DNA of 14,130 nucleotides from Verrucomicrobiota bacterium (GTDB lineage: Bacteria; Verrucomicrobiota; Verrucomicrobiia; Chthoniobacterales; JAFAMB01), in NCBI GenBank assembly GCA_019241095.1, contig JAFAXJ010000295.1, forward strand, positions 1 through 14,130. Reading direction: 5' to 3'. Below, piece after piece: positions 7,112 to 14,111 of this stretch. A program made the translations under genes and the position numbers. The number at the start of each line of letters is the position of its first letter. The first letter of the stretch is position 1. Below the pieces are notes generated by a model. The model was not told where the DNA came from, did no database searches, and saw only the letters and a list, made by a program, of their open reading frames with translations.

Positions 7112-7984
7112 TTAGTGACTTACTTTACTCAGTTCCGACCTGACAAAAGCAGCGGAACGCGTCGCTTCCTCGTCCAGATTGTCGCTCCCCGGAAGCCTCC
7201 GATAAACCGATATGTCGCGCCCGACCTCTCCTCCCGGCACCAGAAAAGGTTCCATTACAATTGCGCCTTGATAATTAATCTCGTGCAAAGCCCCAAAGAT
7301 CTCCGCCCATGGCATTCGACCCCGGCCGGGTGGACGGCGATTAGGTTCCCCAATATGGAAGTGACCCAACCAGGTCCCGGCTTCCAGAATCGATCCTCGA
7401 AGGCTCTCTTCCTCGATGTTCATGTGAAACGTATCGAGCAGAATCTTACAATTTGGACTACCGACACGTTCAGCAAAGGCAATGCCCTCAGCAGCGGTGT
7501 TCATTACAAAGTGCTCAAACCGATTCACCACCTCTATGCAAAATAGAACGTTGTGATCCTCCGCCGCTTTTATGGCCTCGCGCACGCCCTCGACGGCTCG
7601 ATCGGTCAAACGTTCTTTGTCTTCTCCTGGCATTAACTTGCGCGGCCACGAGCTATAATTAATCCCGGCCATCACCGTCCCGCCCATCTGATTCATTGCT
7701 CGAGCGACTTCTTGGAGAAAGCCGATCCCTTTTTTTCGAATTCCAGCATCTTCCGAAACCAAATCCATGTCGGCAGTCATCCCGATACTGTACGTCAAAG
7801 CCAGACCTGCGTTCTCGGCAGCGCTCTTCAGTGCGTTTCGTTCAGTTTCGCTCATTCGAGTGACTTTGGGTGCATTCACCTCCAGAACATCGAAACCAGA
7901 ATGTCCGGCTTTATCGATGAACTGCATAGGTTCCGAATTCCATTGCTGGGTCCAGTATCCAAAATGTATTCCGACGGGATTCAT
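7112..7984 (-). CDS. Sugar isomerase/epimerase, D-allulose (psicose)/D-tagatose 3-epimerase family
   Basis: A complete 290-residue cytoplasmic TIM-barrel enzyme. It matches D-allulose 3-epimerase of Agrobacterium along its length, including the start GIHFGYWTQQW and the block CIEVVNRFEHFVMNTAAEG (149-167). The four metal ligands expected for this family are present: Glu151, Asp184 (LLDTFHMNIEEES), His210 (GHFHIGEPNRR) and Glu245 (VMEPF). GRGRMPW (220-226) is also typical. Such enzymes epimerise free ketohexoses or ketopentoses at C3 using Mn2+ or Co2+. The substrate range is broad, and the natural substrate cannot be read from sequence; L-ribulose, D-tagatose, D-allulose or a related ketose are all possible. 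It is transcribed in the same direction as the aldo/keto reductase gene 179 bases upstream, but a hairpin lies between them, so co-transcription is uncertain. Confidence 0.9.
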   Translation of the reverse strand: MNPVGIHFGYWTQQWNSEPMQFIDKAGHSGFDVLEVNAPKVTRMSETERNALKSAAENAGLALTYSIGMTADMDLVSEDAGIRKKGIGFLQEVARAMNQMGGTVMAGINYSSWPRKLMPGEDKERLTDRAVEGVREAIKAAEDHNVLFCIEVVNRFEHFVMNTAAEGIAFAERVGSPNCKILLDTFHMNIEEESLRGSILEAGTWLGHFHIGEPNRRPPGRGRMPWAEIFGALHEINYQGAIVMEPFLVPGGEVGRDISVYRRLPGSDNLDEEATRSAAFVRSELSKVSH

Positions 7985-8158
7985 AGGTCTTTGACAAGGC
8001 TTAGGAGACTTTGCACATGATGGGGGAGTATTACGTTAAATGCGTTGAATCCAGAGCAATTGCAAAGTGAAAACAAGTAAGCATCGGCCGCAAGTAACGC
8101 ATAATCAGAACCAGGCCTTTAAGAATCGCAGGAGACTCGTTTTTTAGCACCCCGCAAA

Positions 8159-8180
8159 CACCGCTAAACAAAAAGCGGTG
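8159..8180 (-). terminator. Hairpin overlapping the 3' end of the second aldo/keto reductase gene
   Basis: caccgct (8159-8165) and agcggtg (8174-8180) form a perfect 7-bp stem with an 8-base loop. In minus-strand sense the loop and the 3' arm carry the last codons and the TAG stop (8166-8164), and TTTGCGGGG follows. It could attenuate read-through into the epimerase gene, but there is no proper T run. Confidence 0.4.
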
Positions 8181-9021
8181 ATACTTCCAAGCTTTCCTCT
8201 TGTTTGCGCATGGTTTCTTCCGATGGTGAGGCCTCGAACTTATTGGCCGCTTCGAGAACTCTTGGGAGAAGACTCAAATCTCCAGGCGTGGCAAGAAAAA
8301 TACCTGGGCGAGCGAGTACCCAATGCACAGCCGCATCGATATCCGCTTGGTTTTCAAACGGTTCGTACCAAGTTGTGCGATTATGCTCCCGACCCCACCA
8401 GTGGCGTCTTGCAATCGATTTAATAGTTAACATTGCTACGTTCCGCCCATGGCAAATTTCCGATAAGCGTTCAAAGTTGGACGCATAATGTGGATCTTGC
8501 ATCATAATGTGGCTGTAGGGAAGCAGCACGGAATCAAAATCGAATCGCTCCAGACTGCGAATGTGGGTTGCAGCAATTTGGCTGCCATGGCCAGTGACGC
8601 CTATAAACCGAACGAGGCCTTGCTCACGCGCCTCGATACAAGCATCCAGCACACCCTTCGGGCTCAAGGCGATATCCCATTCAATCGGATCAGCCAAATT
8701 GTGGAGTTGTATGAGATCAAGCCGTTCGACTCCGATACGTTCCAAAGAACTGTGGATCTGACGCTTGGCATCATCGTAAGTACGTTTATCCGTTTTTGTG
8801 GCTAAAAAGAAATTGGATGGATACTGGCGAAACCAAGGCGCGATACGCAACTCTGCATCGCCGTAACTGGCTGCTACATCGATGTGATTTATTCCATAAC
8901 GCAAAAGCGTTTCGAGAGCTTGATCAGCTGCTTCCTGCGTTGCTTTCGATAGAGAGGCGGCACCAAAAACCGCTCTCGTGCTTTCGTGTCCCGTCCGTCC
9001 AAAAGGCTGTTTCGCAATCAT
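8164..9021 (-). CDS. Aldo/keto reductase
   Basis: A 285-residue aldo/keto reductase when started at ATG 9021 (MIAKQPFGRTGHE). The frame can be extended three codons to a TTG at 9030, but the ATG gives the normal family start and is preferred. The catalytic tetrad is complete: Asp48 and Tyr53 (HIDVAASYGDAE), Lys76 (LATKTDKR) and His107 (IQLHNL). Other family features are FGAASLS near the start, FIGVTGHG in mid-protein and WVLARPG with LATPGDLSLL near the NAD(P)-binding end. It is only distantly like the L-galactose-dehydrogenase-type protein at 1263-2219, so it is not a recent duplicate. The substrate is unknown; a sugar or another aldehyde/ketone is likely given the epimerase gene downstream. 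No Shine-Dalgarno sequence is seen. Confidence 0.85.
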   Translation of the reverse strand: MIAKQPFGRTGHESTRAVFGAASLSKATQEAADQALETLLRYGINHIDVAASYGDAELRIAPWFRQYPSNFFLATKTDKRTYDDAKRQIHSSLERIGVERLDLIQLHNLADPIEWDIALSPKGVLDACIEAREQGLVRFIGVTGHGSQIAATHIRSLERFDFDSVLLPYSHIMMQDPHYASNFERLSEICHGRNVAMLTIKSIARRHWWGREHNRTTWYEPFENQADIDAAVHWVLARPGIFLATPGDLSLLPRVLEAANKFEASPSEETMRKQEESLEVSPLFV

Positions 9022-9114
9022 GTTGACCAACTAAAGCCAGGTTTTCTACTACTTCAAAACTAACATGCGTCGCTTCAGCCGATTTCCGGCCAGCTTGAAC
9101 AATCTTTATCTGCG

Positions 9115-9144
9115 TTGAAAAAAGGCTCTCGCATGATGTACTAG
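9115..9144 (+). promoter_or_regulatory. Weak candidate sigma-70-type promoter upstream of the ammonium transporter gene
   Basis: TTGAAA (9115-9120) and TACTAG (9139-9144) are 18 bases apart and about 100 bases upstream of the amtB start. The -10 is a mediocre match. I saw no convincing sigma-54 site (TGGC-N8-TTGC type), which would be the usual expectation for nitrogen control in proteobacteria. Confidence 0.2.
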
Positions 9145-9242
9145 AATTCTATATCAAATGCCAACCGGTCGATATCTTATCCTTATGAATTTCTGAGCGG
9201 CTGGTTGCCAAGCCAAGGAAAAACAACCCTGCACCACACTGA

Positions 9243-10730
9243 ATGGACCAACAAATATCTGCTTTTTTATTTCCACCTAGCCGGCTGGCCGGACTCATCC
9301 TAGTCCTGTCTTTGGCCTTCATGCATCAGAATATTTTCGCGGAGCAGGCTATTCCATCCCCAACTGCTGCGCAAACGCAGGAGAACACTGCCAAAAATGG
9401 AGCGAAGCCAGCTAGTCTTGAAGAGCGTGTAGCCAGCTTGGAGGCCTACATTAGCAATAATGACGGCTCCAAAACGTTATCCGGAATCCCAGGTCCTGGC
9501 CATAACGCTTGGATGATGACGTCGTCAGCTCTTGTTCTTTTTATGACACTCCCTGGGCTTGCACTTTTCTATGGAGGTTTGGTTCGAAGAAAAAATGCAT
9601 TATCAGTCCTGGCTCAATGCTTTGGAATAACCGGACTCGTTACACTGCTGTGGTGGATCTGCGGATATAGTCTGGTTTTCGGTAAAAATTTCAACAGCCC
9701 CTTTTACGGAGGATCTGAACATTTCTTCTTTGCCGGGGTTACCTCTGCTCCCAATGCCGACTACTCTTACTGGGTCTCTCAAAATGTCTATGCCATTTTT
9801 CAAATGATGTTTGCCGTGATTACACCGGCATTGATAGTCGGAGCAATCGCGGAACGAATGAAATATTCGGCGCTGATGGTTTTCATTGGTTGTTGGATGT
9901 TCCTGGTCTATTTCCCAATGGCTCACATGGTCTGGGGCATAACAGGGTTTATGAATGGGATCTGGAACCCGAACTCCGGAGTTAAGGCTATCGATTTTGC
10001 GGGCGGCACAGTCGTGCACATGACATCAGGCTGGAGCGCGTTGATTTTATGTCTGATTCTCGGACCGAGGCTCGGTTTCAAAAAAGAACCGCTAACACCC
10101 CACAGTATTGTCCTCTGCACGGTCGGTACGGGAATGCTTTGGGTAGGTTGGTATGGATTCAACGCAGGCAGTGCTGTGGGGGCTGATATCATTGCTGCTG
10201 CAGCTTTTACAGCCACTACGTTGGCTACCGGTATGGCTGCCTTAACCTGGGCTACCCTGGAAAAGGTGCTTAGAGGAAAGGCCAGCGTGCTTGGTTATTG
10301 CACAGGCGCTGTAGCCGGACTGGTCGCAATTACGCCTGCGTGCGGATTCGTAACTCCTGGAGCCGCTATTATCATTGGGATCTTAGCAGCCATAGTCCCT
10401 TATTTGGCGATAGCATATCTGAAGCCTTCGTTAGGCTACGACGATGCCCTGGATACTTTTGGTGTGCATGGAGTGGGAGGAACATTAGGAGCTATCTTAA
10501 CTGGATTGCTAGCGAACAAAGCGATCAACCCCAATCTGAAAGATGACCTCCTCCATTCTCTCTTTTTCTCCCAACTTATTGCGGTCGTTATCACCATGGT
10601 TCTAGCATTGGTTTCCACCGCGGTAATCGCATTTGCCCTTCGAGTGATCATCGGACTACGCGTTAGTCCAGAGATGGAGTCTAACGGGCTGGATCTTTCG
10701 GAACATGGCGAAGAAGCCTATATAGAATAG
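9243..10730 (+). CDS. amtB: Ammonium transporter AmtB
   Basis: A complete 495-residue Amt/MEP/Rh channel for NH4+/NH3 in the inner membrane. Residues 1-33 form a signal peptide (LAGLILVLSLAFMHQNIFA) and are followed by a 50-residue linker with a short amphipathic heptad stretch (LEERVASLEAYI, 59-70). The 11-helix core runs from about 88 to 472. Residues matching the E. coli channel are present: gate phenylalanines Phe186/Phe190 and Phe306, Trp231 and Ser310 at the ammonium site, Asp251, and the twin histidines His259 (GGTVVHM) and His409 (FGVHGVGG). The C-terminal GLRVSPEMESNGLDLSEHGE (471-490) is the cytoplasmic tail that contacts GlnK in the family. No glnK gene is nearby, unlike the common glnK-amtB pair. 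The gene is monocistronic and converges on the sugar importer operon. Confidence 0.97.
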   Translation: MDQQISAFLFPPSRLAGLILVLSLAFMHQNIFAEQAIPSPTAAQTQENTAKNGAKPASLEERVASLEAYISNNDGSKTLSGIPGPGHNAWMMTSSALVLFMTLPGLALFYGGLVRRKNALSVLAQCFGITGLVTLLWWICGYSLVFGKNFNSPFYGGSEHFFFAGVTSAPNADYSYWVSQNVYAIFQMMFAVITPALIVGAIAERMKYSALMVFIGCWMFLVYFPMAHMVWGITGFMNGIWNPNSGVKAIDFAGGTVVHMTSGWSALILCLILGPRLGFKKEPLTPHSIVLCTVGTGMLWVGWYGFNAGSAVGADIIAAAAFTATTLATGMAALTWATLEKVLRGKASVLGYCTGAVAGLVAITPACGFVTPGAAIIIGILAAIVPYLAIAYLKPSLGYDDALDTFGVHGVGGTLGAILTGLLANKAINPNLKDDLLHSLFFSQLIAVVITMVLALVSTAVIAFALRVIIGLRVSPEMESNGLDLSEHGEEAYIE

Positions 10731-10797
10731 GCGAATGGTATCGCTCCAGTTCACAGTGTTGGACATTCTGTTATGGTCAATTGAGGGCTGAAGCTAA

Positions 10798-10814
10798 GAT
10801 CAGATTCACTGATC
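10798..10814. terminator. Small hairpin between convergent genes
   Basis: gatcag (10798-10803) and ctgatc (10809-10814) form a perfect 6-bp stem with a 5-base loop between amtB and the importer ATPase gene. Neither side has a T run, so a bidirectional terminator is only a suggestion. Confidence 0.25.
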
Positions 10815-10875
10815 CTCTAATATCAGAATAGAGATCTGCCCTGCCAAATGGAGAGTAGCTGGAAACCTTGACCGA

Positions 10876-11637
10876 CTAACTGTTGGGGTCCAAAGCCATC
10901 CCTGTAATGATTTGTTCTACCTCTTCGATCGTGGTCTTTTTGGGGTCAATATAATCCGCAACTTTTTTGCCTCGCCGCAAAACAATGATCCGATCGACGA
11001 CTTGAAAGACGTGATAGATGTTGTGGGCGATAAATATGCAAGAGTGGCCCGAGTCCCTGGCGCTCCGCACAAACCTCAAAACACCTTTTGTCTCCTCAAC
11101 GCCAAGGTTGTTAGTTGGTTCGTCCAGTATGATAAGATCGCTCTCGAAATGCATTGCCCGCGCGATTGCTACCGACTGCCTTTCACCACCTGAAAGTGCA
11201 CTGATCGGAGTAGTTGAAGGAATATTCTTTGTGATCCCTACTCTGCGGAGAAGTTCCCCTGCCGCTTTGTTCATCGATTTCTGATCCAACCGATTGAACA
11301 ATCGGGGAGACTTGACGGGTTCACGCCCAAGAAACAGGTTGCGCGCTATCGATAACTGAGTTACCAGCGCAGAGTCCTGATAGATGGTCTCAATTCCATG
11401 AGCTATTGCATCGGTCGTCGTTCGCATTTCAACCTTCTGACCACGCAGAAATATCTCACCACTATCAGCTCTCAATGCGCCCGATAGGATCTTAATCAAG
11501 GTTGATTTACCCGCGCCGTTGTCGCCCAATAAACCCACAATTTCGCTTCGCTGCACCGAAAGCGTCACATCGTTGAGCGCCTGAACGCGCCCGAAATACT
11601 TGCTGATGCGCTCCATGCGAACGAGTTCTTCCGCCAT
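10876..11637 (-). CDS. Sugar ABC importer ATPase, single nucleotide-binding domain (FrcA type)
   Basis: A complete 253-residue ABC ATPase that powers monosaccharide import from the cytoplasmic face. Walker A is GDNGAGKST (38-46), the Q-loop glutamine is Gln87 (IYQDSALV), the signature is LSGGE (148-152), Walker B is LIILDEP (168-174) with catalytic Glu173, and the switch is His205 (FIAHN). The D-loop NNLGVEE resembles the TAALGVEE seen in FrcA-like proteins. It has one domain of about 250 residues, unlike the two-domain RbsA/XylG type of about 500, which places it with FrcA. It begins 3 bases after the permease stop codon (TGA, TTT, ATG), so translation is probably coupled. It is the last gene of the operon. 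Confidence 0.93.
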   Translation of the reverse strand: MAEELVRMERISKYFGRVQALNDVTLSVQRSEIVGLLGDNGAGKSTLIKILSGALRADSGEIFLRGQKVEMRTTTDAIAHGIETIYQDSALVTQLSIARNLFLGREPVKSPRLFNRLDQKSMNKAAGELLRRVGITKNIPSTTPISALSGGERQSVAIARAMHFESDLIILDEPTNNLGVEETKGVLRFVRSARDSGHSCIFIAHNIYHVFQVVDRIIVLRRGKKVADYIDPKKTTIEEVEQIITGMALDPNS

Positions 11638-11640
11638 AAA

Positions 11641-12675
11641 TCAAGTACCGGAGCGGTGCCGGCGCTCAAGCCCGGAATGAAGCGCCATCATTCCTAATAT
11701 AATTGCCCCGATAAATATGTTGTAAGCAAGACCGGGTACTCCAATTAACACAATCCCGTTCCGCATTGTGCGTAAAATAAGCACGCCAAGAACAGTTCCA
11801 ATGATAGTGCCGCGACCACCCGTAAGAGCTGTTCCACCAATTACCACCATAGCAATCACTTCCAATTCATAACTTGTCCCGCTATTTGGATTGGCTGCCG
11901 ATACGCGGATTGAACTCGTTATACCTGCGTAAGCCGATATAACTGCCGTCAAAATAAACAGGGTCATTTTAGTGGGCGCGACACGAACACCTCGAGCCCT
12001 CGCTGCCTCTGGATTACCACCAGACGCCTGAATCCAATTGCCAGCTTTGGTTTCAGTGAGTACGTACCCAGATATAACTGCAAATAAGATAAACCAAAGC
12101 AAGGACGCGTAGATGCGCAGATCACCAAGAGAAATTTCACCGACAATAATCTTGGTAAGTGCCGATTTGGTCGTCCATGTTCTTTGCGGGAAGCCGTCTG
12201 TAATATAAAGCGCGGTACCTCGAACGACTAACAGCATTCCAAGGGTGACCAGAAAAGAAGGTATTCTCAGGCGGGTCACAAACCAACCATTTGCAAATCC
12301 AATGATAGCCGCGACAACTAGTGCAATCAGGAATCCAGCTTCCAGGGAGGTTGTGTGCGTATTATAAAGTGTCCACATCACCACGGGAGCGAAGCCGAAT
12401 ACCGATCCCACAGAAAGGTCGAATTCCCCTGAAGTCATCAGCAGTGTCATCCCCAGAGTGATCATTCCTAACTCCGGGGTAAAGGCCAGCAAATTGCCTA
12501 TATTTCCTGGGGACAGAAATGCCGGTGTTCGCACCGTGAACACGATCACTTCTAAAATCAGCAAAACAAACGGGCCAAACTCAGGAGCGGCAACGAAAGC
12601 TCGAAAAACCCCTCTCGATCCTGGGCTCGAAGAAGCGGGTAGAGGTTTTGTAGCTGGAGAAACCTGAGAGCTCAT
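11641..12675 (-). CDS. Sugar ABC importer permease (RbsC/FrcC family)
   Basis: A complete 344-residue inner-membrane permease of the branched-chain/ribose type permease family, with about 8-10 hydrophobic segments. Diagnostic stretches are SGEFDLSVGSV (82-92), the cytoplasmic coupling loop around ASGGNPEAARARGV (217-230) that faces the ATPase, VVIGGTALTGGRGT (277-290), and the last helix region GLAYNIFIGAIILG (315-328). The first 30 residues are polar and rich in Ser and Pro, a slightly long cytoplasmic start. Two copies should form the channel, with two ATPase subunits, taking sugar from the binding protein encoded upstream. It lies 141 bases after the binding-protein gene and 3 bases before the ATPase gene. 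ATG at 12675 is preceded by GTCCGCAAAA and no Shine-Dalgarno sequence. Confidence 0.93.
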   Translation of the reverse strand: MSSQVSPATKPLPASSSPGSRGVFRAFVAAPEFGPFVLLILEVIVFTVRTPAFLSPGNIGNLLAFTPELGMITLGMTLLMTSGEFDLSVGSVFGFAPVVMWTLYNTHTTSLEAGFLIALVVAAIIGFANGWFVTRLRIPSFLVTLGMLLVVRGTALYITDGFPQRTWTTKSALTKIIVGEISLGDLRIYASLLWFILFAVISGYVLTETKAGNWIQASGGNPEAARARGVRVAPTKMTLFILTAVISAYAGITSSIRVSAANPNSGTSYELEVIAMVVIGGTALTGGRGTIIGTVLGVLILRTMRNGIVLIGVPGLAYNIFIGAIILGMMALHSGLERRHRSGT

Positions 12676-12788
12676 TTTTGCGGACTAGCAGTAAGCACAA
12701 GAGTTGCCTGTCTATTTACCCATGGTACAGGGTGGCATCTCCAAAGCAACCTGCTTGAGGGTGGGCCCCGGAGGTCTGCCCCTAACTC

Positions 12789-12819
12789 TAAGCACGGCTT
12801 CAACACTTAGCCGCACTTA
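12789..12819 (-). promoter_or_regulatory. Intergenic mRNA hairpin starting at the binding-protein stop codon
   Basis: In minus-strand sense taagtgcggct (12819-12809) pairs with agccgtgctta (12799-12789): eleven pairs, two of them G-U, around a 9-base loop. The TAA stop codon forms the base of the 5' arm. There is no T run, so it is more likely an mRNA-stabilising or attenuating element than a full terminator. This is the usual way binding protein is kept in excess over its permease in such operons (established for E. coli malE-malF; inferred here). Confidence 0.6.
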
Positions 12820-13776
12820 CTTTTTGGCAGAGCTCTGCATAATTTTCAGGTAAGTCGGAGCTTTGTCCTTTTCGTAAAGTGTTCCTACGCTTATATCAAA
12901 CCCAGGTGGAATTCCGCTTGCAGCCATCGCCGCCATTGAGAGCGCCATATAGCTCGTTGCCTGTGGATCCTGCCACATACCAGCATTTACGTAGCCATCA
13001 ATGATTTCCTGAGCTGTATCGATTGAATTACCCCACCCTACTACCGGAAACTCGCCGGCCTTGACTCCCACCTGATCAAATACTCGCTTAATACTGCCCG
13101 TAACAAGATCGCCTAACCCGATGATCGCTTTGATTTTGCTCCGGTTCGCCGTCAGGTAATCCGACATCCTTGAGATCACCTCAGCTTGGTCAAGCGTCGC
13201 CTGCGTGATTTCGTATGTTACCCCTAGCGGTTTCAGCACCGAATCGATCCCTTGGGTTTCTAACACTCCATAGGTGGCCCCTGGAACTTCCACCGGCATC
13301 CAGACGAAGTCACCTTTCTTTATAAAGCCATGATCTACCAAGTACTGTGCCCAGCGATGACCAATTGCGACATTGTCTCCACCAACATAAGCATCCCGCC
13401 CGCTGGTTTTATCCTCAGTGTTCATGATGATCACCGGAATACCGGCTGCATGAGCCTCCGATATGACCTGCGTAAGACTGCCTGGATCAGGGGTACTGGT
13501 GACTATTCCTTTCGCCTTAGCTGTGATGGCTGCGCGAACAGCCTCTTGCTGTGACGGAACATCGCCACTGTGAAATGAAGTACGAACTTCGTTCCCAGTA
13601 TCCTTCTGCCATTGCTCAGCGCCTTGAAGAAAATAGGTCCACACCGGATCAGTCGGGGAGCCGTGTGAAATCCAGAAGAACACTGATTTTGCGTTCTGGG
13701 CCGAACCAATTGATGTCAACAAGCTTGTCGCGACTGCGACAAGCATTGAAAAGATAAGAAATGATTTTTTTAGCAT
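12817..13776 (-). CDS. Periplasmic sugar-binding protein of an ABC importer (RbsB/FrcB family)
   Basis: A 319-residue periplasmic binding protein when started at ATG 13776 (MLKKSFLIFSMLV). The open frame reaches 13872, but the extra 32 codons would overlap the predicted promoter and would put hydrophilic sequence before a perfect signal peptide, so the shorter start is chosen. The signal peptide is residues 1-26 with cleavage after GSA. The mature part has the two-lobe fold of the ribose/galactose-binding group: FFWISHGSPTDPVW in the first strand and loop, AKGIVTSTPDPGSL, AAGIPVIIMNTED, YVGGDNVAIGHRWAQYL, then IKAIIGLGDLVTGSI and FPVVGWGNS in the second lobe. Its place as first gene before permease and single-domain ATPase genes gives an FrcB-FrcC-FrcA order. 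The ligand is an unidentified monosaccharide or polyol. Confidence 0.92.
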   Translation of the reverse strand: MLKKSFLIFSMLVAVATSLLTSIGSAQNAKSVFFWISHGSPTDPVWTYFLQGAEQWQKDTGNEVRTSFHSGDVPSQQEAVRAAITAKAKGIVTSTPDPGSLTQVISEAHAAGIPVIIMNTEDKTSGRDAYVGGDNVAIGHRWAQYLVDHGFIKKGDFVWMPVEVPGATYGVLETQGIDSVLKPLGVTYEITQATLDQAEVISRMSDYLTANRSKIKAIIGLGDLVTGSIKRVFDQVGVKAGEFPVVGWGNSIDTAQEIIDGYVNAGMWQDPQATSYMALSMAAMAASGIPPGFDISVGTLYEKDKAPTYLKIMQSSAKK

Positions 13777-13810
13777 TGGGGGGAAAGCGTGTTTTCGATT
13801 TGGGGCTGGA

Positions 13811-13826
13811 CCGGAGATCTGTCCGG
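13811..13826. promoter_or_regulatory. Inverted repeat just downstream of the importer promoter, possible operator
   Basis: ccgga (13811-13815) and tccgg (13822-13826) flank agatct-type sequence in a 16-base near-palindrome. It lies between the predicted -10 box and the start codon, where a repressor would block initiation or elongation. The arms are only five bases long, so this is tentative. Confidence 0.3.
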
Positions 13827-13839
13827 AAAAGCCGAGCGC

Positions 13840-13868
13840 TTTATAGTACAAGAACGCTGAATAGCCAA
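13840..13868 (-). promoter_or_regulatory. Predicted sigma-70-type promoter of the sugar importer operon
   Basis: In minus-strand sense TTGGCT (13868-13863, 4 of 6 matches) and TATAAA (13845-13840, 5 of 6) are separated by exactly 17 bases. Transcription would begin near 13833, about 57 bases before the ATG at 13776. This supports that start codon over the in-frame ATG at 13872. Confidence 0.5.
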
Positions 13869-14084
13869 TCATTTAATGCATGAGAGAACAAAAGGTTGAC
13901 CTGCATCGTGAATTCCGGCGCCGCAAAGCAACCGTGAAGCCACGCAAACGGTCATGCTTTCACGAGGAATCGATTTGGCTCTGCAGATTTCGGGTGAATA
14001 GAACGATTGACGGTTAGAACAAACGTCACGCCGCGCCATAGGCCAGCTTCTGCAAAAACGATTCGGCATCAACTCAGAGTCGAC

Positions 14085-14111
14085 ATGAAATGCTTATGCA
14101 AAACATTTCAT
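14085..14111. promoter_or_regulatory. Perfect 8-bp inverted repeat, possible regulator site
   Basis: atgaaatg (14085-14092) and catttcat (14104-14111) are exact inverted copies separated by 11 bases, so half-site centres are 19 bases apart, about two helical turns. It lies about 310 bases upstream of the importer start. It could be an operator for a dimeric regulator, or the terminator hairpin of a gene beyond the window; no T run follows on the plus strand. Confidence 0.4.

Noticed and set aside
6977..7546. Open frame of 189 codons on the plus strand
   Set aside because: Most of it is antisense to the well-supported epimerase gene and the product has no recognisable motif.
9022..9030. TTG start three codons upstream for the second aldo/keto reductase
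   Set aside because: The ATG at 9021 gives the normal family N-terminus and is the stronger start codon.
13777..13872. 32-codon N-terminal extension of the sugar-binding protein
   Set aside because: It would place about 30 residues before a normal signal peptide and would overlap the predicted promoter at 13840-13868.
13869..14072. 67-codon frame upstream of the importer operon
   Set aside because: There is no recognisable domain or conserved motif, and it lies in a promoter region; composition does not stand out as coding.
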